Notes: a model not told the origin generated them from the sequence alone. Counted from the stretch's first letter, positions 9,250 through 16,779 are shown. The stretch is 41,881 bases of DNA from Phycisphaerales bacterium (GCA_022843045.1 JALHOJ010000023.1:1-41881); one strand, 5' to 3'. Numbers and translations: made by a program.

Positions 9250-10440
9250 TTACGCCAACGCCGCCGCGACCGCGCCGCGGGGCTCACTCATGCCGCTCTC
9301 CCCGCCCGAAAGCCGCTTTCCCATCGAGCCAGGCTCAAACACATACATCTCCGCACGAGGCATCCCCACCAAGCACGCCTCGCCGCTCCGCATCCAATCC
9401 TGAGTCCGAACCCGCGCCAGCACCGCCTGTGTGCCGCACCGGATCCAAAGATCACTTACTTCCCCCAGCAAGTCGCACGACTCGATCACGCCCTGCGCCA
9501 CCCCAGCGTGCTCACCCTCTTCCTCGATGCCCGCGACCGCCCGACGAACGTCAATCGCCGTCGGCCGAATCCCCAGCGTGCACACATCCCCGACCTTGAG
9601 TCCATCGCCCGACCCCGCCCCAAGCCGCATCCGACCAAGATCCGTCGTCACCACCATTTGTGCGCCCGCGGCCTGACCCTTGCCTTCGCCCTTGGCCTCA
9701 ACCCGAGCTTCCACGAAGTTCATCGCCGGCGTCCCCACGAATCCCGCGACGAATCGATTGGTCGGCCGCCGGAACAACTCCAGGGGCGAGTCATACTGCT
9801 GGATCACCCCGCCTGCCATCACTGCCACCTTGTCCGCCAGACTCATCGCCTCTTCCTGATCGTGCGTGACGTACACGCTGGTGATCCGGACCCGAGCATG
9901 CAGTGCCTTGAGTTCCCGCCGCGTCTGCGCCCGAAGCCGCGCATCAAGATTCGAAAGCGGCTCATCAAACAGGAACACTTTCGGATCACGAACCAGCGCA
10001 CGCCCCATCGCCACTCGCTGTCGCTGGCCGCCCGAAAGCTGCGCAGGCACCCGTCCCAGCAGTTCATCAAGCTCCAGCATCGTCGCGATCTCGCGCACCT
10101 TGCGGGCGCGCGTGGCCTTGTCCACGCCCCGCATCGCAAGCGGGAAAGCGATGTTCTCCGCCACCGTCAGGTGCGGATACAACGCGTAGTTCTGAAACAC
10201 CATCGCAACGTCGCGATCCTTCGGTTCCGCGTCCGTCACATCCCGCCCGCCGATCACGATCCGCCCGCCGCTCGACACCTCAAGCCCCGCGATCATTCGC
10301 AGCGTCGTGCTCTTGCCACACCCAGACGGCCCCAGCAACACGCAAAACTCCCCGTCGGGAATCGTCATGTCCACGCCGCGAACCACCGCGGTTCCGTCGG
10401 CGAACGTTTTGCTCAAGTTGGATAGTTGCACCGTCGCCAT
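9250..10440 (-). CDS. Sugar ABC transporter ATP-binding protein, MsmK/UgpC-type
   Basis: The 396-residue ATPase has Walker A GPSGCGKST (about 37-45), Q-loop MVFQNYALYPHLTV, signature LSGGQRQR, Walker B VFLFDEPLSNLD and the H-loop THDQEEA. The C-terminal 150 residues form the OB-fold regulatory domain of the MalK/UgpC group (LGIRPTAIDV). It powers the importer whose other subunits lie downstream. The gene follows GH16 by 37 bases and precedes the prepilin gene by 63 bases on the same strand. Unlike many Gram-positive systems, where one shared ATPase is encoded elsewhere, here it is in the operon. The C-terminal tail is a little extended (GEGKGQAAG insert and GGESGMSEPRG end). Confidence 0.95.
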   Translation of the reverse strand: MATVQLSNLSKTFADGTAVVRGVDMTIPDGEFCVLLGPSGCGKSTTLRMIAGLEVSSGGRIVIGGRDVTDAEPKDRDVAMVFQNYALYPHLTVAENIAFPLAMRGVDKATRARKVREIATMLELDELLGRVPAQLSGGQRQRVAMGRALVRDPKVFLFDEPLSNLDARLRAQTRRELKALHARVRITSVYVTHDQEEAMSLADKVAVMAGGVIQQYDSPLELFRRPTNRFVAGFVGTPAMNFVEARVEAKGEGKGQAAGAQMVVTTDLGRMRLGAGSGDGLKVGDVCTLGIRPTAIDVRRAVAGIEEEGEHAGVAQGVIESCDLLGEVSDLWIRCGTQAVLARVRTQDWMRSGEACLVGMPRAEMYVFEPGSMGKRLSGGESGMSEPRGAVAAALA

Positions 10441-10477
10441 AGCAGTCCGTAGCTTTCAGAGTCCGTCCCCCGGCCCT

Positions 10478-11956
10478 TTACTGCACACACGGCCCCTCGC
10501 TGTACACACGCAGCAACGCGTCAATGTCCAACGGATCAAACACCGCGCCGTCGTTGTTGAAGTCCAGGTCGTTGCACGTTGCGCCCACGGGCAGGCATGG
10601 CCCCTCGCTGTACACCGACAAGAACGCCTCGATATCCAGTGGATCAAACAACGAGTCGTCGTTGTTGAAGTCAATCGAGTCGCAGGCCACCGCGCGCACC
10701 AGCCGCACGTCATCCCACCACACCGCTCCGCCCGCGTTGTTTCCCTGCGTATGCGTCAGGACGATTCGAGCCGTCGTTGTGCCCGCCGGAGCCACACCCG
10801 TCACCGTCCGTTCGAGCCACGTATCCACCGCATCGCTTCGCGTGAACTGGGGGCTTTCGTGCGACGCCAGCAGTTGATTGCTCGCCCCGCGAAACTCAAG
10901 CCGGATCCGCGAGCTGTTTCCCACGCCGATCCGATCCCAGTTCGGGCTCTGCACCATTCCCCCCGCCGTCCACCGTTCGCCCGCCTGCGCGTTCATGTCC
11001 TGCCAACCGCCCGTCGTATTGCCCGGCCCGTTGAAGTTGCCGAACATCTTGAATGCCGCCGGTCCCTGCCTTGCCAATTGCGTGTTCCGAGACGAGTTGC
11101 CCCAACGCGTCCACTTCACCGGATTCGCCCCGTCCTGAGGATCGCTGGCCTCAAAGCCGCTGTTGCGAAGCAGCGGCTCGCTCCACTGCGACACTCGTAC
11201 ATAGTCCACCTGAAACCGCTGCGGAAACACCGTCGACGTATCCGGGTACCCAGGCCAGAATCCGCCCACCGCCGTGTTCAGGATGACGTACATGTCATCC
11301 TGCGGAATCTGGTTGCGATGCGTCGCGATCAAGGTGCCGTTGACGAAGAAGTCCACGCGATCAGGCCACCACTCGCACGCGAACACGTTGAAGGTCGTGC
11401 TGAAGTCCGGCCCGTCCCAGGACGTGGTCTGATACTGGTGCGTCTGCACCGTGCCCCAGTGATTCGACGCGTAGGTCCGCGTGGGCTGATGCCCCAGCAG
11501 CTCCATGATGTCGATCTCGGGCGGCCACACATCACTTGCCGGCAACAGCCAGAACGCCGGCCACATCCCCTGCGTCCGGGGCAGTCGCCCGCGCATCTCA
11601 AACTTCCCGTACAGGAACTCCTGCTTCCCGTCCGTATCAAGCCGCCCCGACGTATACGGCCGCCCGCCCCGAGGCGTGTTCGTGCTCGTGATCGTCATCA
11701 GCCCATTGCTGACCGTCACCGCCGATGGGTGGTAATACTGCGCTTCGCCGTTGTGAGGCCAAGCGATGTCCAGCACGTTCCACGAAGTGCTCGACAACGC
11801 CGATCCGGGAAACTGTTCTGTCCAAACGACATTCCACTGCCCCTGCCCGCTCGCAGAAGCCGCCACCCCGGCAACCCCGAGCAACGCCGCGAGCGCCCGC
11901 CCTCCGACCCTTGCCAGCCGCCGTTGCATTGACCGCGAGTTGATGTTGCGTTGCAT
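10478..11956 (-). CDS. Secreted GH16 beta-glucanase with dockerin-like tail
   Basis: The mature protein begins near QGQWNVVWTEQFPG after a signal peptide. The GH16 catalytic motif EIDIME is at about residues 147-152 and is complete; WPAFWLLP before it and YVRVSQW after it fit laminarinase-type members. A second domain (LLRNSGFEASDPQDG to WWDDVRLVR) looks like a carbohydrate-binding jelly roll. The end has two near-identical repeats, DFNNDDSLFDPLDIEAFL and DFNNDGAVFDPLDIDALL, each closed by YSEGPC, similar to the calcium-binding dockerin-like tails of planctomycete secreted proteins. It should cut beta-1,3-glucan outside the cell and is the first gene of the importer operon. The start is uncertain: ATG codons at 11995, 11956 and 11929 and a GTG at 12040 are in frame, and none has a clear ribosome site. 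11956 gives a reasonable signal peptide. Confidence 0.88.
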   Translation of the reverse strand: MQRNINSRSMQRRLARVGGRALAALLGVAGVAASASGQGQWNVVWTEQFPGSALSSTSWNVLDIAWPHNGEAQYYHPSAVTVSNGLMTITSTNTPRGGRPYTSGRLDTDGKQEFLYGKFEMRGRLPRTQGMWPAFWLLPASDVWPPEIDIMELLGHQPTRTYASNHWGTVQTHQYQTTSWDGPDFSTTFNVFACEWWPDRVDFFVNGTLIATHRNQIPQDDMYVILNTAVGGFWPGYPDTSTVFPQRFQVDYVRVSQWSEPLLRNSGFEASDPQDGANPVKWTRWGNSSRNTQLARQGPAAFKMFGNFNGPGNTTGGWQDMNAQAGERWTAGGMVQSPNWDRIGVGNSSRIRLEFRGASNQLLASHESPQFTRSDAVDTWLERTVTGVAPAGTTTARIVLTHTQGNNAGGAVWWDDVRLVRAVACDSIDFNNDDSLFDPLDIEAFLSVYSEGPCLPVGATCNDLDFNNDGAVFDPLDIDALLRVYSEGPCVQ

Positions 11957-12020
11957 GATGTCGTGTTCCATGTCTTGCATGATGGGCATAGTCATAAACT
12001 GATCGTTCGATGGGTGAACT

Positions 12021-12037
12021 CGATCCGATTCGGATCG
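12021..12037. promoter_or_regulatory. Perfect 17-base palindrome upstream of GH16 operon
   Basis: CGATCCGATTCGGATCG is an exact inverted repeat of 8 bases around one central base. It lies about 65 bases before the chosen GH16 start and about 130 bases after the LacI-type gene stop. The position and symmetry suit a transcription factor site. Its sequence differs from the CYGRAAC sites at the other promoters of the locus, so it may bind a different regulator. Confidence 0.5.
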
Positions 12038-12128
12038 CACGAACCGCGCCTTCCATATCGGCTTGCTTCCAATTCACCGCGGCACACGACTCGCCGCCGA
12101 TCACGCTACTTGCAAACCAGTACGAATC

Positions 12129-12157
12129 AGCGGAACAGGCCTTCGCCACGTTCCGCT
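12129..12157 (-). other. Stem-loop after the LacI-type gene
   Basis: AGCGGAAC at 12129-12136 pairs exactly with GTTCCGCT at 12150-12157, with a loop of 13 bases. It lies just after the stop of the regulator gene. There is no T-run, so it is not a classic terminator; it may slow read-through into the GH16 operon, or be a binding site, since the arm CGGAAC is shared with the operator-like sites at 13359 and 13449. Confidence 0.3.
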
Positions 12158-12169
12158 GCGAGGTTGAGG

Positions 12170-13279
12170 TCAGGCCTTCTCAATCGACTTGCGGCCTCGC
12201 TTCGCCTTTGCGTCCGCTCGAGTCTTGCGAGCCATCTCCACCGAGCCATCCCCGGAAGTCGCTCCGCCCATCGCCGAACTCGCTGGCGGAGCGGTCGTCC
12301 CGTTCACTTCAAACGTCGTCGGCAGCAGCTTCCGCACCGCATGCCGCCTCCCGTCCGTCAGCACCTGCATCAAGGAGCTCGCCGCTTCATATCCAAGCGA
12401 CGAAGCATCCTGACACACCGCCGACATCCGCGGCCACACATGCGACCGCACGTCGCTGTCATCCATCCCTACCAGCGAAAGGTCGCGAGGAATGAGCAGC
12501 CCAAGCTGCTGCGCCCGTCGCATGATCCCCAGTGCCGTCATCGGGTTGGTCGCGTACACCGCCGTCGGTCGCTCTCGCATCGCCACGATGCCGTCCACCA
12601 CCCGCTCTCCCGCAGAGAAGCTCGCGGGGTTCTCAAAGATCAGCCCAGGCTGCACGCTCAGCCCCGCCACATGCAGCGAATCCGCATACGCCCGCCGACG
12701 ATCCGCATGGTCGCTGTCCGCGACGTTGTGAATCGCCAGCGCAATCTGCCTGTGTCCAAGCAGCAGCAGATGCTCCATCGCCCGCCGGCTGCTGTCATAC
12801 GAGTCTGACCGCACGAAGCTCACGCTCGGATCATCAAAGTGCTCCGCCACCACGATCATCGGAAACTGTTCCCGCGCGATCTTCTGAATCATCGCGTGAT
12901 CGTTACGGAAGCACCGCAGAATCACCCCGCGAAGCCCCTTGCGCATGAACAATTGCGTGTATGTCTCTTCCGGATCCTTGTCCCGGTGGATGCTCACGAA
13001 CTTCAGGTCATACTGCCGCTCATCCAAGCCCCTCATGATCCCGCTCTGCAGCGCAGGCTCGAACGATCCATACTCCGTCTGAACCGGCTCATCCGGGTAC
13101 GCAAGACCCACCACATCCGTCTGCCGCGCCCCAACCTTCGGGAAATACCCCACCCGGTTCACCATGTCCAGCACGCGCCGACGAGTGTCCTCGTCGACAT
13201 CCGGTCGATTGTTCAGCACCCGCGACACAGTCGCGGCCGACAAATCAAGCGACTTGGCGATAGCTCGCACCGAACTCAT
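12170..13279 (-). CDS. LacI-family transcriptional regulator
   Basis: The 369-residue protein starts with the LacI helix-turn-helix and hinge: MSSVRAIAKSLDLSAATVSR, then VLNNRPDVDEDTRRRV and GYFPK. The sugar-binding core follows (VVGLAYPD, GIMRGL, GVILRC, AMEHLLLLGHRQIAL, VYATNPMTALGIMRRAQQLGL and LSLVGMDDSD). A lysine/arginine-rich tail (RKTRADAKAKRGRKSIEKA) is unusual. ATG at 13279 has AGGGG 7 bases upstream and fits the family start; the open frame from 13327 was rejected. It is the obvious local repressor for the glucan genes: its own promoter carries an operator-like site over the -35 box, as does the divergent GH17 promoter. The inducer is probably a gluco-oligosaccharide. Confidence 0.93.
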   Translation of the reverse strand: MSSVRAIAKSLDLSAATVSRVLNNRPDVDEDTRRRVLDMVNRVGYFPKVGARQTDVVGLAYPDEPVQTEYGSFEPALQSGIMRGLDERQYDLKFVSIHRDKDPEETYTQLFMRKGLRGVILRCFRNDHAMIQKIAREQFPMIVVAEHFDDPSVSFVRSDSYDSSRRAMEHLLLLGHRQIALAIHNVADSDHADRRRAYADSLHVAGLSVQPGLIFENPASFSAGERVVDGIVAMRERPTAVYATNPMTALGIMRRAQQLGLLIPRDLSLVGMDDSDVRSHVWPRMSAVCQDASSLGYEAASSLMQVLTDGRRHAVRKLLPTTFEVNGTTAPPASSAMGGATSGDGSVEMARKTRADAKAKRGRKSIEKA

Positions 13280-13344
13280 GATCGCCCCTTCTGATACCAG
13301 ACGTCGCAGAACAACCACAGATTCCATCGCCCCCGCGAAGCACC

Positions 13345-13373
13345 ACGATACCCGATCTCCGGAACTGTTGCAA
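13345..13373 (-). promoter_or_regulatory. Predicted promoter of the LacI-type gene
   Basis: Read on the minus strand, TTGCAA (13373-13368) and TATCGT (13350-13345) are 17 bases apart, a fair sigma-70 arrangement. The -35 box lies inside operator-like site O1, which would make the regulator repress itself. The start codon is about 65 bases further on. Confidence 0.45.
13359..13373. promoter_or_regulatory. Operator-like site O1 (CCGGAACTGTTGCAA)
   Basis: This 15-base pseudo-palindrome, centred on AACTGTT, matches sites at 13449, 14650 and 14715 at 10 or more positions. It overlaps the -35 box predicted for the LacI-type gene. The size and symmetry are those of LacI-family operators. Confidence 0.55.
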
Positions 13374-13410
13374 CCCCATTTTGCCCAACCCCAACGCCAT
13401 TTTTGGCTCG

Positions 13411-13442
13411 ATTTCGCGAAAGTGCCGCTTTCTCCGCGAAAT
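13411..13442. promoter_or_regulatory. Inverted repeat ATTTCGCG / CGCGAAAT
   Basis: Two exact 8-base arms (13411-13418 and 13435-13442) are separated by 16 bases. The left arm is part of a smaller palindrome TTTCGCGAAA. It lies between operator-like sites O1 and O2, just upstream of the GH17 promoter, and could be an activator site or a second regulator's site. Confidence 0.35.
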
Positions 13443-13448
13443 CATGTG

Positions 13449-13463
13449 CCGGAACAGTTGCAG
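13449..13463. promoter_or_regulatory. Operator-like site O2 (CCGGAACAGTTGCAG)
   Basis: It differs from O1 at two positions and lies 90 bases from it. It overlaps the predicted -35 box of the GH17 promoter. With O1 it forms a mirrored arrangement over the two divergent promoters. Confidence 0.55.
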
Positions 13464-13486
13464 ATTTTCCCAACTTCCGGTATCCT
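13458..13486 (+). promoter_or_regulatory. Predicted promoter of the GH17 gene
   Basis: TTGCAG (13458-13463) and TATCCT (13481-13486) are 17 bases apart, about 56 bases before the ATG. The -35 box is inside O2, so repression by the LacI-type protein is likely. Confidence 0.4.
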
Positions 13487-13541
13487 CCCCACCAGTCACC
13501 CGCCTCGCGGGCTTTCCAAACCTCTCTCCCACGGAACTCCC

Positions 13542-14627
13542 ATGACCCTGAAAGCCCTCCTCCTCGCCGCGGCTCTCGTCACTTGTCTCCCAACTTCGCT
13601 CCGGGCCGAGAAACCCGCTGATTCCGCTGAAAAAACAGCAGATTCCGCGTTCGTCGTCCGCCCTCTCGTCATCCCCGATCCCGCTCCGGGCCAGGGTTGG
13701 GGCGTCTGCTACGGCCCGTTCCGCGACGGCCAGCACCCCAACACAGGGCCCCACCCAACCCGCGAACAGATCCGCGAAGATCTCCACATCATGGCCAAGC
13801 ACTGGCGCATGATCCGCATGTACGGCGTGGGAGACGCCGCCCGCTGGACCGCCGAGATCATCCGTGAAGACAAACTCCCCGTGAAACTCCTGGCTGGCGT
13901 CTGGATCGCCTCCGAAGTCCGAATCAACGACCGCAACGAGGTGGTCGAGCGCGACGAAGCCCTCGCGAAGCTCAACCGCGAGCAGGTCGCCGAAGCGATC
14001 AAACTCGCCAATGAATACCCCGATGTCGTGATGGCAGTCGGCGTGGGCAATGAAACCCAGGTCGCTTGGTCCACCTATCGCACCACGCCCGAAGTGCTTC
14101 TCCAGTATCTCCGCGAGGTCCGCCAGCACATCAAGCAGCCCGTCACCACCTGCGACGACTACAACTTCTGGAACAAGCCAGAAAGCCGCGAAATCGCTCA
14201 AAATTGCGACTTCATCGCCCTGCACGCGTACGCAATGTGGAACAAGCAACTGCTCCCCGACGCCCTGCCCTGGACCCGCGAGCAGATCGCCGCTGTCCAG
14301 TCCCTCCACCCCGATCGCCGCATCGTCCTGACCGAACTCGGCTGGGCGACTCAGAAGGGCACCAACGGCTATCAGGCCATCGGTATCATCGCTGATCCAG
14401 GCGAACGCCCGCAAGAGCTGTTCTATCGCGCCTTGGAGAACTGGGCCACGCAGGCCAACCAGCCTTACTTCTACTTCTCGGCCTTCGACGAGAAGTGGAA
14501 GGGCGGCGACGAGCCCAACGAAGTCGAAAAGCACTGGGGCGTCTTTTTCTCAGACCGCACACCCAAGCTCGTGATGCAGTCGCCCGCCCAGCCCCCCGTC
14601 GCGGCCCCCGCCACTCCCGCGAAATAG
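13542..14627 (+). CDS. Secreted GH17-like beta-1,3-glucanase or glucanosyltransferase
   Basis: The 361-residue protein has a signal peptide (MTLKALLLAAALVTCLPTSL RAE) and a TIM-barrel domain of the GH17 type: GWGVCYGPFRDGQ near the start, IRMYGVGDAARWTAEIIRED, the acid/base glutamate in VGVGNETQVAW (about E171), DFIALHAYAMWN, and the nucleophile in VLTELGWATQ (about E265), followed by PYFYFSAFDEKWKG. Bacterial members act on beta-1,3-glucans, either cutting or transferring. It is divergent from the LacI-type gene and lies opposite the GH16 operon, so the three glucan enzymes GH16, GH17 and GH1 probably work in order outside and inside the cell. ATG 13542 follows GGA 8 bases upstream; the longer open frame from 13164 runs through the regulator gene and was rejected. 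Confidence 0.88.
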   Translation: MTLKALLLAAALVTCLPTSLRAEKPADSAEKTADSAFVVRPLVIPDPAPGQGWGVCYGPFRDGQHPNTGPHPTREQIREDLHIMAKHWRMIRMYGVGDAARWTAEIIREDKLPVKLLAGVWIASEVRINDRNEVVERDEALAKLNREQVAEAIKLANEYPDVVMAVGVGNETQVAWSTYRTTPEVLLQYLREVRQHIKQPVTTCDDYNFWNKPESREIAQNCDFIALHAYAMWNKQLLPDALPWTREQIAAVQSLHPDRRIVLTELGWATQKGTNGYQAIGIIADPGERPQELFYRALENWATQANQPYFYFSAFDEKWKGGDEPNEVEKHWGVFFSDRTPKLVMQSPAQPPVAAPATPAK

Positions 14628-14649
14628 CCCACCTTTACAGCGAACATTC

Positions 14650-14664
14650 CTGAAACGATTTCAG
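14650..14664. promoter_or_regulatory. Operator-like site O4 (CTGAAACGATTTCAG)
   Basis: A near-perfect palindrome (one mismatch between the 7-base arms) that fits the shared consensus CYGRAACNNTTKCAR. It lies just upstream of the -35 box of the PEP-CTERM gene promoter and 65 bases from site O3. Confidence 0.6.
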
Positions 14665-14674
14665 TGGTTCTGGC

Positions 14675-14702
14675 TTGTGTTTTCGCTGAAATCCTGTATC
14701 AT
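14675..14702 (+). promoter_or_regulatory. Predicted promoter of the PEP-CTERM gene
   Basis: TTGTGT (14675-14680) and TATCAT (14697-14702) are 16 bases apart, lying between operator-like sites O4 and O3. O3 would cover the transcription start, so both sites together could form a repression loop. Confidence 0.5.
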
Positions 14703-14713
14703 CTGCTCAGTCG

Positions 14714-14730
14714 ACTGAAACTGTTTCAGT
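14714..14730. promoter_or_regulatory. Operator-like site O3, perfect 17-base palindrome
   Basis: ACTGAAACTGTTTCAGT is an exact palindrome around a central T. The inner 15 bases match site O1 at 11 positions, including the AACTGTT core. It lies 60 bases before the ATG of the PEP-CTERM gene, at the expected transcription start. Confidence 0.65.
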
Positions 14731-14789
14731 CTCAAGGGCCGTTTCCGAGCCCGAGCTCGCCCCAACGGGCGAATGTCAGGAGAGAGATC

Positions 14790-15452
14790 ATGAAGAAGTC
14801 CGCTTGCGCATTGCTCTGTGTCCTCGTCGGCGCCTCCAGCGCTCAGGCCGTCGTCGTCACCCCCGCTGATGGCTCCGCGCCTTGGCTGGGATTCATGAAT
14901 GTCTTTGAACTCCCCAGCAACGGCGGCGGGTTCGTTTTCCCCAGCGGCTGGGGCGTCTCCGACCTCCGCGCTCAGTTCTCGCCCACGACTCTGACGCTCT
15001 TCCCCAACTCCATCGGCGACGCCAACCCCTTCTGGTACACGCCCGCGGGCGGCCCGGGCTCCACCGGCAACAAGATCATGGAGGCCAATCTCTACCTCGA
15101 AACCACCGGTGGCGCGCTGAGCGGCCAGACCGTCACCTTCCAAGGCAACGTCCTCTCCAACACCTTCACCTCCGCCCATGAGGTCAAGGTCTTCATCCGC
15201 GACTTCGCCCCCGGCTTCTCTTCCGTCGTCGAGACCATCGTTCCGCTCTCGAGCACGGGCGCGTTCAGCATCAGCCTCGACACCATCAATGACCCCGCTC
15301 GCATCGTGCAGTACGGCTTCCAGGTCAAGGGCCAGAACGTCTGGATCACCGACATCGCCCCCTTCGGCAACATGGTTATCGCCGTGCCCGCGCCGGGCGC
15401 CGCTGCCTTGATCGGCTTGGGCGGCCTCGTCGCCACCCGTCGCCGCCGCTAA
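14790..15452 (+). CDS. PEP-CTERM-like exported surface protein
   Basis: The 220-residue protein has a signal peptide (MKKSACALLCVLVGASSAQA) and a C-terminal sorting signal: VPAPG, a short hydrophobic stretch AAALIGLGGLVA, then TRRRR. This is the planctomycete form of the PEP-CTERM signal read by exosortase. The middle (PSGWGVSDLRAQFSP, NPFWYTPAGGPGSTGNKIMEANLY, then beta-rich sequence) has no catalytic motif that I recognise and could be a carbohydrate-binding beta sandwich. The start has AGGAGAGAG 4 to 11 bases upstream; the open frame from 14664 includes the operators and was rejected. Two strong operator-like sites at its promoter and a good terminator after it mark it as a single-gene unit controlled with the glucan locus. 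Confidence 0.87.
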   Translation: MKKSACALLCVLVGASSAQAVVVTPADGSAPWLGFMNVFELPSNGGGFVFPSGWGVSDLRAQFSPTTLTLFPNSIGDANPFWYTPAGGPGSTGNKIMEANLYLETTGGALSGQTVTFQGNVLSNTFTSAHEVKVFIRDFAPGFSSVVETIVPLSSTGAFSISLDTINDPARIVQYGFQVKGQNVWITDIAPFGNMVIAVPAPGAAALIGLGGLVATRRRR

Positions 15453-15491
15453 ACGCACGCTCGGTTCTTGTTTCAAACCACGCTCTCGCGA

Positions 15492-15526
15492 AAGGGCCCT
15501 GGCACACCGCCGGGGCCCTTGTTTTT
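15492..15526 (+). terminator. Rho-independent terminator after the PEP-CTERM gene
   Basis: AAGGGCCC (15492-15499) pairs exactly with GGGCCCTT (15513-15520), with a 13-base loop, followed by GTTTTT. It lies 40 bases after the stop codon. Confidence 0.85.
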
Positions 15527-15627
15527 CGCAACTCTCGAGCAATGCCCACCTCGACAAGTGCTGATCACATGAGGTGCGAACGCCTCCCCGAAGACTCGGC
15601 CAGTCACGAGGTGTGACGGAACTGACT

Positions 15628-16749
15628 TCACGTGCCCCGGCCGTGCGAACCTGTCTCGTTCATGCCACCCTCAACATTCCACGACGCAATCAAACCGATG
15701 CCCCGCGCCGCGCCCTCCGCGATCGCGTCCAGCATGACGCCAGGCGAAAGACTGCCGACGATGCTCGCATCGGGCACGCCGCCGCCCGCATGCAACCCCA
15801 ATCGCTCGATGACGCCGGCGATGTCCTCCGCACCCTTGCCCGGAGCGACAATCTCGATCCGTCGCCAGCCATGTCGTGCCGCCAGCATCGAGACATGCCG
15901 CTCGCATGCCGCCGCGCCGATGAATCGCTGCCACTGACCCTGCGACATTTCTCGGCGAGGCTGCTGATGAATCGCCGCTCGCGCGTCCGCGATCACCGGC
16001 CCAACCGCGTTCGCCACGCCCTCTTTTGCTGCGATCCTGGCGTATCGCTCGAGTTGCGCCTCGATGCGGGCCGCGCGATCGTCCGCGGGCGCGTACCGAG
16101 CCATCACCCAGGCGTTGTTCCGAGCGAGATTCCCGATGATGCGCCCCGTGTCGCGATGGGTTGCGACTTTGCGGTGCATCACTTGAAACCTTCCGTCATA
16201 CGCGACGCGCATGCCTGCCAGAATCAGCCTCGCGCAGAAGTCGTATTCCTCCGCGTAATAGTCGAAGCCCTCGTCGTACCCGCCCAGATCCAGAAAAGCG
16301 CTTGCGCGGATCGCCGCGCCGCAGCCGGTGAAGACTTCGGGCAGACCGCCGGCTTCGTGACGAGCAAGTCCGTCGACAGGCGGGAGGAACACTTCCGCCG
16401 CGATGGCCCCCACATCGGCAGGTGCTGCGGCGAGTGCATCGAGTAATCCCGCGTGCATCGGCGCGCTGTCGTCGTCGAGCATGACGATCCAGTGATCGGC
16501 CGCGCGACCGGCTACTTGAGCGGCCCTCTCTACGCCCACATTCCTGGCAGCGGCCGATCGATTGGTGCCCAACCGAATGCACTCACACGCGATCCCGTTC
16601 GCAAGCCTCGCCGGCACGTGCACGGGCTCATCCGACGCGTTGTCCACCAGCACCACGCACGCATCATGCCGAGGCAGCGCCGCGAGCTCGTCGAGCGTCC
16701 GTCGCACGTCCGAAGGCCGGTTGCGAGTTGGAAAGACGTACGTGATCAT
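15628..16749 (-). CDS. Family 2 glycosyltransferase with extra C-terminal domain
   Basis: The 373-residue protein has a GT-A fold start (ITYVFPTRNRPSDVRRTLDE), VVLVDNASDEP, NRSAAARNVGVE and the metal-binding WIVMLDDDSAP at about 88-98, then GCGAAIRASAFLDLGGYDEGF and EEYDFCARLILAGM. It should move a sugar from a nucleotide donor to a growing surface glycan. After about residue 250 comes a second region; the last 75 residues (RIEIVAPGKGAEDIAGVIERLG and onward) resemble a weakened version of the Rossmann-like tail in the neighbours at 21048, 22166 and 23497. ATG 16749 has GGAG about 12 bases upstream. It follows the HldE-like gene by 30 bases on the same strand, probably as an operon. Confidence 0.87.
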   Translation of the reverse strand: MITYVFPTRNRPSDVRRTLDELAALPRHDACVVLVDNASDEPVHVPARLANGIACECIRLGTNRSAAARNVGVERAAQVAGRAADHWIVMLDDDSAPMHAGLLDALAAAPADVGAIAAEVFLPPVDGLARHEAGGLPEVFTGCGAAIRASAFLDLGGYDEGFDYYAEEYDFCARLILAGMRVAYDGRFQVMHRKVATHRDTGRIIGNLARNNAWVMARYAPADDRAARIEAQLERYARIAAKEGVANAVGPVIADARAAIHQQPRREMSQGQWQRFIGAAACERHVSMLAARHGWRRIEIVAPGKGAEDIAGVIERLGLHAGGGVPDASIVGSLSPGVMLDAIAEGAARGIGLIASWNVEGGMNETGSHGRGT

Positions 16750-16779
16750 GCACGAGTTGCTCCGCCAACCGCATCGCGA

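Noticed and set aside
8788..10425. Long plus-strand open frame of 545 codons
   Set aside because: It is opposite the ABC ATPase and prepilin genes, is rich in Arg, His and Pro, and shows no domain; a by-product of GC-rich codon use.
10307..11932. Long plus-strand open frame of 541 codons
   Set aside because: It is antisense to the GH16 gene and has Arg/His/Pro-rich low-complexity sequence.
13245..14534. Long minus-strand open frame of 429 codons
   Set aside because: It mirrors the GH17 gene, whose motifs and signal peptide are clear; its Asp/Val/Gly-rich sequence is typical of antisense frames.
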